This document shows positions 20,057 to 29,130 of a DNA stretch of 64,000 nt, piece after piece (position 1 is the first letter of the stretch; every line of letters starts with the position of its first letter). The notes beneath the pieces are model-generated. The model saw nothing but the letters and a program-made list of their open reading frames with translations. It had not been told where the DNA came from and searched no databases. A program made the translations under genes and the position numbers. Source of the DNA: Bacteroidota bacterium (GTDB taxonomy: Bacteria > Bacteroidota > Rhodothermia > Balneolales > HLUCCA01); the NCBI GenBank assembly GCA_020832235.1, contig JAFIEZ010000010.1:214787-278786 (forward strand). Reading direction: 5' to 3'.

Positions 20057-21562
20057 TTATTCAGACTTGTTAACGACATAGCCAACGGTGCGCTGACTGT
20101 GATCGAAATAAATATTGGCTACGCGCTGGAGGTCTTCCGGCGTTAATTCCATCATACGATCCAGATCGGTGAAAATAGTTCGCCAGTCACCGGTTTTGCC
20201 CTGCGTGAAGGCGATCAGGTTGGCAATTCCGTTGTTGTTGCCTAATTGGCGAAGCAGATTGGCACGGCGTACGGTGATAACCCGCTGTAGCTCTTCCTCA
20301 CTCACCAGCTCGGTTTTGAGTCGATCAAATTCAGCGTGAATAGCTGCTTCCAGATCCTCCAGGCTTACATCCTGATTCGGCAGCGCAAGGGCTCCGAACA
20401 AGGTTGTATGCTTATCGCCGGGGAATCCACTCAGACTGAGTGCTGCCAGGGCAAGCTCCTGCTCGTCAACAAGCGAGCGATTCATACGGGATGTTCGTCC
20501 TTCGAAAAGCACACCGGCCAGTACATCCAGTGCCAATGCATCGGGATGTGAAGCGGAAACGGTTTTGTACCCGATAGCTAACATAGGCTGTGTAGTGTCT
20601 TCAATTGTAAATCGACGTTCACCTCGCTGACGCGGCTCCTCAACCATCATAATCGGGGGCTCTACACCTTCTCCCGGCATATCATTGAAATACAGCTCCG
20701 CAAACTCAATCATTTCCGCGGCATCAACATCACCCACAATGACCACAAACATATTGGAAGGCACATAAAAGCGCTCATAAAACTCAAGAGCGCTGGCAAT
20801 CGTTACCGATTCAATATCGGATGGCCATCCAATCAGGGCATCGCGATAGGGAAGGGCCGTAAAGGCTACAGCGGTAAACTCTTCGAGGAAACGACGTATT
20901 GGGTTCGATTCCACAACCTGTCTGCGTTCTTCGGTAATGACTTCTTTCTCGACGTAAAACTCCCGCATTACCGGGTCTTTAAATCGCTCTGCCTCCAACG
21001 AAAACCAAAGCTCTGCCTTATTTTGCGGAAGGCTGTAGAAGTAAATGGTGAAATCCATCCCTGTACCGGCGTTTAGTCCTACGCCGCCGGCACGGTCTAT
21101 AATTTGTGAGAATTCGTTGCTTACGACATATTCTTTAGCCTGCTCCTCTAGCTCCTGAAAACGGGTCCACAGAGAGTCCATACGAGCCTGATTCGGACGC
21201 GGACTGCGACGTTCGCGAATCCATTGACTGTATGTGGCATCAATTTCCGGAATCAACAGGCGCTCAGCTTCAATATTGTTGGTTCCGATGCGGCTGGTAC
21301 CTTTGAAGGCCATGTGCTCAAAAATGTGAGCCACTCCGCTGAGTCCGATAGGTTCATCCACGCCACCGGCATGTACGAAGGTCATGAATGTGGCTACCGG
21401 GGCCACATCCCGCTCAACAATGATGAATTTCATTCCATTGGCAAGGGTATGTTCGGTAACGTTACGTTCAAAGGCGGAAAGATTTTGCGCAAAAGCTGCG
21501 GTACTGCCCAGCAACAAAGCCAGACACAGTCCTGCGACAACATAGATTTTTCTCATACTCAT
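20057..21562 (-). CDS. Zinc peptidase, family M16 (active chain)
   Basis: A 501-residue exported metalloprotease. The signal peptide ends near residue 26 (AFA-Q). The inverted zinc motif HIFEH is at 79-83, and a third ligand Glu lies downstream in the LEAERFKDP region. An insertion of about 80 residues sits between them (about 95-175), rich in Arg and Glu. A second M16 lobe fills the C-terminus. It probably degrades peptides in the periplasm together with the inactive chain encoded 10 bp downstream. The two share the terminator at 17921-17954. Confidence 0.92.
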   Translation of the reverse strand: MSMRKIYVVAGLCLALLLGSTAAFAQNLSAFERNVTEHTLANGMKFIIVERDVAPVATFMTFVHAGGVDEPIGLSGVAHIFEHMAFKGTSRIGTNNIEAERLLIPEIDATYSQWIRERRSPRPNQARMDSLWTRFQELEEQAKEYVVSNEFSQIIDRAGGVGLNAGTGMDFTIYFYSLPQNKAELWFSLEAERFKDPVMREFYVEKEVITEERRQVVESNPIRRFLEEFTAVAFTALPYRDALIGWPSDIESVTIASALEFYERFYVPSNMFVVIVGDVDAAEMIEFAELYFNDMPGEGVEPPIMMVEEPRQRGERRFTIEDTTQPMLAIGYKTVSASHPDALALDVLAGVLFEGRTSRMNRSLVDEQELALAALSLSGFPGDKHTTLFGALALPNQDVSLEDLEAAIHAEFDRLKTELVSEEELQRVITVRRANLLRQLGNNNGIANLIAFTQGKTGDWRTIFTDLDRMMELTPEDLQRVANIYFDHSQRTVGYVVNKSE

Positions 21563-21699
21563 ATGTACTATTTTTGGTTAGGATAGCTATCATCCGACGA
21601 TCAGGACGAATATTCAACCTTGTTACGGCTAAAAAGCAAACTTGTTGCAAACTACTTAAAAATTGCGGCTATTTGTAGAAAATATGCCCGTGCGGAAGG

Positions 21700-21707
21700 T
21701 ATATTTG
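21700..21707 (+). promoter_or_regulatory. Bacteroidota-type -7 element (TAnnTTTG) upstream of tsaB
   Basis: TATATTTG matches the TAnnTTTG -7 consensus of Bacteroidota primary sigma factors. A TTTG at 21672-21675 could serve as the -33 element, although the 24-bp spacing is a little long. Transcription would start about 65 bp before tsaB. Confidence 0.35.
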
Positions 21708-21778
21708 CGATGGGTTGTACGTCAAAAATGTGTAGTTTTTCTGATCTACATAACGCTTGGAACCTCACGTAACTGACT

Positions 21779-22450
21779 ATGAACACGCTGGCTGTTGATA
21801 CCTCTACTTCAATTTGCTCTGTGGCATTACACATGTCGGGTAAAATGTATGCTCGTCAGCAAATTATCTCCGGCAAACATTCATCAGTACTTTTCGGGCA
21901 AATCCAGAGCGTTCTGCAAGATGCCGGCACGGATTTAACCCACCTCGATGCCGTAATCTACGCAGCGGGACCGGGTTCGTATACCGGTCTACGTGTAGGA
22001 GGCAGTGCGCTTAAAGGACTTCTGTTTCCTCACCCGCAGCTGGCTTTTTACGCGGCATCAACACTGGCGGGTTTTGCCTGCTGCGTACCTCATGACGAGG
22101 CTAAGATAACCGTACATTCCGTAATTGATGCACGCAGGCAGCATGCCTATTACCAATGCTTTACCATCGGCAACGGACATGTAGAGGCGTGCGGTGAACC
22201 TGCGATCGAACCGTTAACAACCATTCAAACGTTTTTGAATCCGGGAGATCATATCATTGGAACCGGTCTCGCCCGTTTCAACGAAACGGTGTTGCTAGGT
22301 TTAAATCAGCATCCCGAAACAGCTATCAGCGCTGAAGGCCTCCTAAAACTTTTTATGTCAGATACGTCCCAAAAGTATATACGCAAAGTAAATCCGGCAT
22401 CATTTGAACCCGACTATATGTCGGGAAACACCTGGAATCATGCCCGATAA
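21779..22450 (+). CDS. tsaB: tRNA threonylcarbamoyladenosine biosynthesis protein TsaB
   Basis: A 223-residue ASKHA-fold protein, partner of TsaD in making the t6A base at position 37 of ANN-decoding tRNAs. The N-terminal LAVDTSTSICSVAL and AAGPGSYTGLRVGGSALKG motifs are diagnostic. As in other TsaB proteins the metal-binding histidines of TsaD are absent, and the length fits TsaB. It is followed 73 bp later by accD on the same strand. It is divergent from the M16 operon across a 216-bp gap. Confidence 0.92.
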   Translation: MNTLAVDTSTSICSVALHMSGKMYARQQIISGKHSSVLFGQIQSVLQDAGTDLTHLDAVIYAAGPGSYTGLRVGGSALKGLLFPHPQLAFYAASTLAGFACCVPHDEAKITVHSVIDARRQHAYYQCFTIGNGHVEACGEPAIEPLTTIQTFLNPGDHIIGTGLARFNETVLLGLNQHPETAISAEGLLKLFMSDTSQKYIRKVNPASFEPDYMSGNTWNHAR

Positions 22451-22523
22451 TTTTAGATTAGTCAGTATCTCGGTGCTTTTTGTATTTTAGCAGGTCAGAA
22501 CACGAATTACATAATTACGTTTT

Positions 22524-23387
22524 ATGAGTACAATGAATTGGTTTAAGCGACAAGGATCAAACATTCAGACCAATACCCCAAAGGAGATGCCTGAGGGGGT
22601 GTGGATTAAAGTACCCACTACAGGTGAAACGGTTCACCGTCGTGAACTTGCCGAGAACAATTGGGTTGACCCTAGCAGCGGATATCATTTCAGCATTGGA
22701 AGTACGGAATACTTCGAGATTATTTTTGATGACAAAAAGTATGAGGTCATCGGTGAAGAGATTGTTTCCAAAGATCCTTTGGAGTTTACCGACCGAAAAA
22801 AGTACAGCGATCGATTGGCAGAAACCCGTAAAAAAACAAAGCTTACAGACGCCGTAAAAGTCGCGACCGGTAAAATGAATAAAATTGACCTGGTTGTAGC
22901 TTGTATGGACTTCCGCTTTATCGGAGGCAGTATGGGTTCGGTTGTGGGTGAACGTCTTGGCCTGGCCATTGATACAGCCCGAAAAAACAAACATCCATTG
23001 CTCATTATCTCCAAATCGGGCGGTGCCCGCATGATGGAAAGCGTACTCAGCCTCATGCAAATGGCTAAAACATCGGCCAAGCTTGCACAGTTATCGCAAG
23101 ATGGGGTACCGTATGTATCGCTGATGACCGACCCTACTACAGGTGGTGTTACCGCCAGTTACGCTATGCTGGGTGATTTTAACATCGGCGAGCCCGGTGC
23201 GCTTATCGGTTTCGCAGGTCCTCGGGTTATTCGTCAAACAATCGGCCGCGATCTGCCCGAAGGCTTTCAGACCTCAGAGTATTTGCTGGAACACGGATTT
23301 CTGGACTTTATTATCCCTCGAACGAAGTTGAGAACACGCTTAACGCGGTTGCTTAAATTACTTCAGAACAAGTATGCGGAAGGTTGA
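22524..23387 (+). CDS. accD: Acetyl-CoA carboxylase carboxyltransferase subunit beta, zinc-ribbon cysteines absent
   Basis: A 287-residue carboxyltransferase beta subunit that, with AccA, moves CO2 from carboxybiotin to acetyl-CoA in the first committed step of fatty acid synthesis. The crotonase-like core is intact (VACMDFRFIGGSMGSVVGE, ISKSGGARMMES, TDPTTGGVTASYAMLGD, GFAGPRVIRQT). In E. coli AccD a four-cysteine zinc ribbon precedes this core; here the four positions read V30, T33, D49 and S52, so no zinc can bind. Similar loss is known to me from other Bacteroidota AccD proteins, so it looks lineage-typical and not a defect. The remaining length and motifs are normal. Confidence 0.93.
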   Translation: MSTMNWFKRQGSNIQTNTPKEMPEGVWIKVPTTGETVHRRELAENNWVDPSSGYHFSIGSTEYFEIIFDDKKYEVIGEEIVSKDPLEFTDRKKYSDRLAETRKKTKLTDAVKVATGKMNKIDLVVACMDFRFIGGSMGSVVGERLGLAIDTARKNKHPLLIISKSGGARMMESVLSLMQMAKTSAKLAQLSQDGVPYVSLMTDPTTGGVTASYAMLGDFNIGEPGALIGFAGPRVIRQTIGRDLPEGFQTSEYLLEHGFLDFIIPRTKLRTRLTRLLKLLQNKYAEG

Positions 23388-23462
23388 TTGCTGCGCTCAG
23401 CCATACGGCTGCTGTGCTGACCTATATCGCTAACCATTCACCTGCCAAACACTGGTCTCAAG

Positions 23463-26400
23463 TTGAAACTTTCCGATGTTAATATCGCGATTCAGCTGCT
23501 GGCAGCAATCGTTGTACTAATAAGTACAACGGCAGTACACGCAACGGAGCCGGTCAAAGGCAATTTTTTGGTTACCAATTACAGTCCCAGCGAATATGGC
23601 GCTGGAACACAGAACTGGGAGATGGTTCAAGATGACGCCGGCCGGATCTACATTGCCAATCGGGACGGTGTACTGGTTTTTGACGGTATTAACTGGAACT
23701 TAATTGAACTTCCCATTTCAACCCCTTTGCGATCGCTGGCAATCGACTCCCGGAATCGGGTTTATATTGGCGGCGTCGGACAGTTTGGATACCTCCAGCC
23801 CGATTCAGCAGGAGTTCTGAAGTTTGTTTCCCTGTCGGATCAATTTGAGGAAGTGATAAGCGATGTATGGGAAACGCATCTCACCGATGACGGGGTCGTT
23901 TTTGCAACCCGCAGTTCCTTGTTCCGTTGCCTAGCACATGATTGCGAGCAAATTACGCCGGGCTACCAGATGGCCAGATCGTTTTCTATAAACGGATCGC
24001 TACTGGTATCGGTACCAGGAAGGGGCATCGCTCAACTACGCGGTAGCGCTCTGGAAATAGTTATACCGGAGGATGTATACCATGGTGGTCTTGTCTTCAA
24101 GCTCATTGAGTCCGACGAATTTATTACCGATGACATCCGCCTTGGGCAAGGGCTCTATCTTTTCAAACGAAACGGAGATATCTACTATTACGAGTATACA
24201 ACCTCCAGGATGTATGTTTCAGACGAGTTTTTGCCGACTTCAGCTCGTATACCTCCCGAAACGTATCGAATTAATCGACTCAGAAACGGAGACCTGGCCT
24301 TTGCAACCATCAGCAGTGGAATTCACGTACTTGACTACCAGATGCAGGCTCGCTACCACATTAATCGTCAAAGCGGTTTAAGAGTAGATATGGCGCTGAA
24401 CGTCTTTGAAGACCGTGACGGATCGTTATGGGCATTGCTCAACAATGGAATATCCCGAATTGATAAACCAGACTATGTCCGCTATTGGAACGAAGATTCG
24501 GGCATCGTTGGAACGGTTCTGCACATCGGAAAATTTGGGAACAGTTTAGCGGTAAGTACCAGCAGCGGTGTTTTCATAGTTGATTACGACAATGCAAACA
24601 TTATCCCGGAGCGAATTAACCCCGTTGCCTCACAGATGTGGCAATCTAAGGAAATTAGCGTTGCAGGTCGTACCTACCTTCTTGTTGCCGGGAATAATCA
24701 GCTCTTCTATTGGGATGGGCAGGAGCACCGTCTGCTCAAAGAAACGGCTGCGCGAAGTTTGTACCAGAGCAGAACAAAGCCCGGAAGAATCTTCATAGGC
24801 TATTTACAGGGTTGGGGATACATCGACCTGGTACCCGACGCTTCCGGCAATCTGCGCATACAAAACGATGTGGTGTTTACCGATCCGCCTTTTGAAATCA
24901 GAGGTATATTTGAAGACGAACAAGGATCAATATGGATGCAGGCCCGCTTTCATGGAATATTTAAAGCTAACGTAACGGCCGATCTCAACTCCGATCCGGA
25001 TATACAAGAATTTACGTACGATTGGGCCGATGTGTCATCAGAGACCATTGTAATGGATATGCACATGCTGGCCGATTCGGTTGTTTTTGCAGGTCCAACA
25101 GGCATGTTGAAGCTGAATCATGAAGAAAAACGATTTACAAGCGGAAACCCACTGTATGATGATGTCCTGCGAGATCGAATTATAATGGATGTGGCCATTA
25201 TTGATGCAGACCAGATTCTGGTATTAATGCATCAGGGGTACGCAATACTTCGCAGAGCCGCCGATGGCATCTGGGAGATTCAATCTGAGTCTGGCAGGGA
25301 TGTCCCCGACGCCCCCATGTACGGACTCGCACTAACAGAGGAGTACATCTGGACCGGTGGCGCTGAGGGTCTTTTTCGCTATAATCGCAGTCATAGACCA
25401 AATCATTTCACGGATTTTAATGCGGTAATAACTTCAGTAGTACTTGGTCAGGATAGTCTGATATACGGAGGACATCATGCAGACGAATTTTTACTGCAAC
25501 TTGCATACGACAGGAGTCAGATAAGTATCAATTTTGGAGCGGCACGTTTTTCAAGGTTCAGAAACCTGTATTTCGAAAGCAAACTGGAAGGTTTTGATCA
25601 GACGTGGACGCCGCTGACAACAGAATCGCGTCGTATTTACACAAACCTACCCGATGGAAGCTATCGATTCAGAGTGAGGGCTACGGATCTCTATGGTATA
25701 ACCTCACAGGAAGATTATCTGTTGATACAGGTCGCTACACCCTGGTTTAAGTCCTGGTGGGCCTATTTGATGTATACATTCATTATGGCCGGTACAATAT
25801 TCGGACTGGTAAAACTCCGAACCCAATCAGTAGAGCGAAAAAATAAACAACTCGAGCTGATTGTATCGAAACGTACAGCATCACTTCAGGTAGAGAAAAG
25901 AAGACTTGAAATCATCAATGAGGACTTGCGTACCCACGACGAACATCGTGAAAAGTTTCTGAGTGTTGTTGCACACGATTTGAGAAATCCGCTCATGATT
26001 ATCAAGAGCAGCGCTGAACTGGTAGAAGAAGAAGGAATGAGCCGGGAAGAGATGCTGGAATTGACCGGTTTCATCAGGGATGCGGCAGATCGTATGCAAA
26101 AAATTATTGAAGTCCTGCTCGAAGACCGCGCCAAAAAGATTCGTTCATTCGTTGATGAAGGCTCACGTGTTAATATATCGGGTCTTATAGATCAGCTGGT
26201 CAAGGAATTTACCCAGTGGTCAGAGCGAAAGGCTATTTCTATTGATACCTCCGGCGTTCCAGAAGACTTGTATATGCATTCGGATGCAGCTGTTGCGGGT
26301 GTTATTGTGTCGAACCTGATGAGTAACGCCATAAAATACTCGAATCGTGGAAAGACGATTTGGGTGAAAGCAGCGGCTGAGCCAGGTTGTATGGTCGTAA

Positions 26401-26630
26401 CGGTAGAGGATGAAGGCCTGGGTATGACCGCGAACGACTTGAAAGAAGTTGGGAAGCCATTCAAGAAACTATCGGCCCGGCCGACCGATGGGGAGCCGAG
26501 TTCTGGACTTGGTTTACACATTGTTAAAGATCTTATCACGGACCTTGGTGGGAGCATGAATGTATATAGTGATGGACCGGGTAAAGGGACTCGCTTCGTG
26601 GTTACATTTCCGGTCGATACTTCAGTTTAG
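23463..26630 (+). CDS. Propeller-type sensor histidine kinase (Reg_prop - Y_Y_Y - HisKA - HATPase)
   Basis: A 1055-residue membrane sensor. TTG 23463 is the only start that keeps the signal segment (residues 5-28). Residues about 35-680 form a periplasmic beta-propeller of 'two-component regulator propeller' repeats (for example QDDAGRIYIANRDGVLVFDG). A Y_Y_Y domain follows (about 685-755), then one membrane helix (765-785), a coiled coil, a HisKA domain with H838 in VVAHDLRNP, and a HATPase with NLMSNAIKYS, DEGLGMT and GLGLHIVKDL. Unlike the hybrid SusR/BT-type regulators of Bacteroides it has no receiver and no AraC DNA-binding domain, and no response-regulator gene is adjacent. The ligand is unknown. 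Transcription leaves it into the large gap before the surface-protein island. Confidence 0.9.
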   Translation: MKLSDVNIAIQLLAAIVVLISTTAVHATEPVKGNFLVTNYSPSEYGAGTQNWEMVQDDAGRIYIANRDGVLVFDGINWNLIELPISTPLRSLAIDSRNRVYIGGVGQFGYLQPDSAGVLKFVSLSDQFEEVISDVWETHLTDDGVVFATRSSLFRCLAHDCEQITPGYQMARSFSINGSLLVSVPGRGIAQLRGSALEIVIPEDVYHGGLVFKLIESDEFITDDIRLGQGLYLFKRNGDIYYYEYTTSRMYVSDEFLPTSARIPPETYRINRLRNGDLAFATISSGIHVLDYQMQARYHINRQSGLRVDMALNVFEDRDGSLWALLNNGISRIDKPDYVRYWNEDSGIVGTVLHIGKFGNSLAVSTSSGVFIVDYDNANIIPERINPVASQMWQSKEISVAGRTYLLVAGNNQLFYWDGQEHRLLKETAARSLYQSRTKPGRIFIGYLQGWGYIDLVPDASGNLRIQNDVVFTDPPFEIRGIFEDEQGSIWMQARFHGIFKANVTADLNSDPDIQEFTYDWADVSSETIVMDMHMLADSVVFAGPTGMLKLNHEEKRFTSGNPLYDDVLRDRIIMDVAIIDADQILVLMHQGYAILRRAADGIWEIQSESGRDVPDAPMYGLALTEEYIWTGGAEGLFRYNRSHRPNHFTDFNAVITSVVLGQDSLIYGGHHADEFLLQLAYDRSQISINFGAARFSRFRNLYFESKLEGFDQTWTPLTTESRRIYTNLPDGSYRFRVRATDLYGITSQEDYLLIQVATPWFKSWWAYLMYTFIMAGTIFGLVKLRTQSVERKNKQLELIVSKRTASLQVEKRRLEIINEDLRTHDEHREKFLSVVAHDLRNPLMIIKSSAELVEEEGMSREEMLELTGFIRDAADRMQKIIEVLLEDRAKKIRSFVDEGSRVNISGLIDQLVKEFTQWSERKAISIDTSGVPEDLYMHSDAAVAGVIVSNLMSNAIKYSNRGKTIWVKAAAEPGCMVVTVEDEGLGMTANDLKEVGKPFKKLSARPTDGEPSSGLGLHIVKDLITDLGGSMNVYSDGPGKGTRFVVTFPVDTSV

Positions 26631-27208
26631 CTTCTGTTAAGCGACTAAAATTTCTTGTCTGTCTATCTGCTGCTTATCTAATCAAACGCCTGCTCGTCTG
26701 CAAACGCCTGTTTTATGTGCACTCGCACAGCCAGCATTTCCTCCACAGGCTTTTTCGTATGCCTGCTTCACGGCTTGAGGATGGGTAGCTAAGCTTCTGC
26801 AGGCTAATCGATCGTGGACGTACCACACGCATAAGCCCATAACGCACGCCCTCTTCGCAGTCTTATTCGGGCGCCAATCATGCTCACACGCACATCTTTC
26901 GTGCTCATCCTCACGCAAATACCGGCAACTTCCAGTCTATTACTTTAAAGAAAACAAGCTTATATATTATGTTTTCTTAATATTTTAATATGCTTTTCTA
27001 GGCTTTTTTATTAAAAAATCAAAAATATTTTAGGGCTGATTGGCGTCGTTAAAATCGCAATTGCGGAGTGTAGAAAAACCATGAAGTGCGTCTTAGGCTT
27101 AATAAACGGCGAAAATAGTACTTAAGGTTTTGTTTGATTCGGCCGATAATAAATCATTTTGAGAATGTCAATATCTATTTTAATTATTAAGATAATTTAA
27201 TAATTGTC
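26631..27208. other. Gene-free stretch between the sensor kinase and the pilin-like gene
   Basis: No convincing gene. The left 300 bp are C-rich on the plus strand and contain scattered related words (caaacgcctg twice in a row at 26694-26721; CACACGCA-like words between 26820 and 26920), perhaps the remains of a short tandem repeat. The right 260 bp are strongly AT-rich and lead into a sigma-70-like promoter at 27209-27237. No terminator for the kinase gene was recognised. Confidence 0.6.
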
Positions 27209-27237
27209 TTGACTTGGGTGGTCGGGGGTGCTATATT
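27209..27237 (+). promoter_or_regulatory. Sigma-70-like promoter of the 27289 gene
   Basis: TTGACT (27209-27214), a 17-bp GC-rich spacer, and TATATT (27232-27237). Predicted start near 27244, giving a leader of about 45 nt with a Shine-Dalgarno-like AGAGGAG 7 nt before the ATG, unusual next to the RBS-poor genes of this window. Confidence 0.65.
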
Positions 27238-27288
27238 CTGTTAGAGAATCTTAATAAAACTTAGCTCTCAACAGAAGAGGAGCCCACT

Positions 27289-27783
27289 ATGAAAACCCGA
27301 ATCACTCAAATAATAAAAGTCATGGCCACTTTAGCAGTCTTTTCAACACTTACCGCCGACATTCTTGCACAAGGATCATCCGTAGCTTCCATGACCATCC
27401 GTGCAACTGTGGTGGAATCAGCTTCTATTCAAGCTGTAAATGATCTTCGATTTACCGAAACATCATTCAACGACAACCAATTTATTTCGCAAACAGACGG
27501 GTTCGCTGAATTTGTTATTACCGGAACCAGAGATGCTGAAATCAGTGTAACTGTAAGCAGTCAGTCAATGTTGTCTGAGGAAGCAAGCAGTGTCGTATTT
27601 ACGCCTTCATTGGTATCTGGCAACGGATTGCTTTCCCAGCATCAAACAATCCAGCTGAAATCCGACTCTCAAAGCGGACAGTCCAGAGCATCTGTCTGGG
27701 TAGAAGGAAAAATTGAAAGTCCTACACAAGCCGAAGCAAATGAGTATATAGGACAATACCTGATTGACGCTGTGTATAACTAA
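27289..27783 (+). CDS. Exported pilin-like (DUF4402-like) protein, unlinked subunit
   Basis: A 164-residue exported protein with a signal peptide to about residue 27 (ADILAQ). The mature part is a beta-rich Ig-like domain of about 135 residues with no cysteine. It ends in an alternating strand, EYIGQYLIDAVYN, the type of C-terminal beta-strand that periplasmic chaperones clamp in chaperone-usher pilins. The pattern (VESASIQAVNDLRF near the start, a Gly/Tyr-rich last strand) is shared with the small proteins at 36380-38871, so I regard it as a fifth subunit of the same system encoded about 9 kb away. It has its own promoter and its own terminator. DUF4402-family membership is from memory of the pattern, not a search. 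Confidence 0.6.
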   Translation: MKTRITQIIKVMATLAVFSTLTADILAQGSSVASMTIRATVVESASIQAVNDLRFTETSFNDNQFISQTDGFAEFVITGTRDAEISVTVSSQSMLSEEASSVVFTPSLVSGNGLLSQHQTIQLKSDSQSGQSRASVWVEGKIESPTQAEANEYIGQYLIDAVYN

Positions 27784-27903
27784 ACGTCCTGAATAGTAAC
27801 CAATAACAATCTATTAGATGATGATCACGGCATCATAGGCTCTATTGCAGCTGGCCAAACTACCCAGCATATACACAAACAAATTTAAAGTGGTTCATTC
27901 TCT

Positions 27904-27939
27904 AACGCCGGGCTGTTGAAAGCGGTCCGGCGTTTTTTG
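27904..27939 (+). terminator. Rho-independent terminator after the 27289 gene
   Basis: AACGCCGG (27904-27911), a 15-nt loop that can itself pair GCT with AGC, and CCGGCGTT (27927-27934) followed by a T-run to 27939. It lies 120 bp after the stop, making the 27289 transcript a single-gene unit. Confidence 0.8.
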
Positions 27940-28108
27940 TGGATTAGATTACAGGAATATTAAAAAAGTTTAATCTCCTTTGTGTCTCAAAGATATTCAA
28001 TAGGAGCTAGTATCCGTTCTATGAGAGTTATTTAACTCATTTTGTAGTGTCTATTGTGTATAATGTATGCATACTGTAATCATTATAAGTTTTCTTATCC
28101 GATTTTAA

Positions 28109-29002
28109 TCAAAAATATCGATTCTCTCGGTTTTAATTCTCGCCATTTTATGGCCGCAGGTAGTTTATGCACAGGCGAATTTAACAATATCAGGTAATTA
28201 TTCAACGCCTGGCGACACGCTCCAGGTTGGTACGCTCAGTATCGCCAACGGTACCAACTCATTCAACGGATCAACCCTTGTTGTGAATAACGACTTTAGT
28301 ATGACAGGAAACCGTACCCTGAACTGTAATAGTGGTACAATGATCTTTGAAGGAAACTTCCAGGTTGGTGGAAGTGCGACATTTAATATGGGGGGTTGTA
28401 CGATAAAATTCAATGGAAACTTGGCTCGATTCGGTAATGCAAATTCGTTCGACCCTGGTACAAGTACGGTGATTTTTGGTGGAAACACTGAAATCGAATG
28501 GAATTCGGGAAGCGATATTCAATTCTATAACGTCATTGTGGAGGATGGTGCTTCTGTAACTGCAGATGTTGATGTTTTTGTGTTAAATGACATGACTGTT
28601 GAGGGTGACGGATCATATTCAAATATTAATAACACTTCACTTAATGTTGTAGGGCAGGTAACAGGAGACCCTCAAATATTTGGTGTCGCACCTTTTATTA
28701 CAAATATTTCTATTCTGAATAGCAATTCAATTGAGGTTTTTTTTAGTAGGAAGTTAAACCAAGGTCCTGCCGAAAATATTGGCAATTACAAGGTAAGGTC
28801 AACACTAGCCGGGGCTTTTACAGATCCGGGAGTTGTAGATCCATCCCCATCCATAACTTCAGCCGTCTGGAATCCGACCGACTCTAACAGAGTTGTGCTA
28901 AGTCTTGGATTTACTATAGTTGCAGATACCAATTACTATCTGTGGATACAGAATGTCACCATCGAGGACAGTTTTACCCAAAAAATTACGGTAATTAAAT
29001 AG
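28109..29002 (+). CDS. Truncated paralogue of the 2338-aa protein's N-terminus, start codon unclear
   Basis: Reading frame open from 28109 (after TAA 28106-28108) to 29002. It opens with a good signal peptide (ISILSVLILAILWPQVVYAQ), so translation must begin near 28109-28121, yet no ATG, GTG or TTG is there; only ATA 28115 and ATT 28121 are in place. An in-frame ATG at 28067 is cut off from it by the TAA. GTG 28283 exists but would skip the signal peptide. The mature part is a beta-solenoid-like domain (FDPGTSTVIFGGN) followed by an Ig-like domain. Both match the giant protein at 29131 (FDAGTSTVTLSGD; LNVFGQVIGEP against LNVVGQVTGDP). It stops where the neighbour continues for another 1800 residues. 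Either a small surface protein with a non-standard start or a decaying partial duplicate. Confidence 0.5.
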   Translation, partial: SKISILSVLILAILWPQVVYAQANLTISGNYSTPGDTLQVGTLSIANGTNSFNGSTLVVNNDFSMTGNRTLNCNSGTMIFEGNFQVGGSATFNMGGCTIKFNGNLARFGNANSFDPGTSTVIFGGNTEIEWNSGSDIQFYNVIVEDGASVTADVDVFVLNDMTVEGDGSYSNINNTSLNVVGQVTGDPQIFGVAPFITNISILNSNSIEVFFSRKLNQGPAENIGNYKVRSTLAGAFTDPGVVDPSPSITSAVWNPTDSNRVVLSLGFTIVADTNYYLWIQNVTIEDSFTQKITVIK

Positions 29003-29082
29003 TCGTTTTGGTCATTATCTAAATCGTTAGAAATATTTAACCGGTTTACCACTCCCCCGGGCCTTTCTTTCGAATATCTAAT

Positions 29083-29105
29083 GTGCAGTTTTTGTAATAC
29101 TGCAC
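29083..29105 (+). terminator. Small hairpin between the paralogues (weak terminator or leader hairpin)
   Basis: GTGCAGT (29083-29089), a 9-nt loop and ACTGCAC (29099-29105) form a perfect 7-bp stem, followed by ATTTT. It lies 81 bp after the 28109-29002 reading frame and 26 bp before the giant gene's ATG. The short T-tail makes it at best a weak terminator. Confidence 0.4.
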
Positions 29106-29130
29106 TATTTTCTAGTGTAATAAATGTGCA

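Noticed and set aside
26682..26918. 78-codon minus-strand frame in the gap after the sensor kinase
   Set aside because: Cys/Arg/Ala-rich sequence with no fold or motif; more likely a by-product of the C-rich degenerate repeats.
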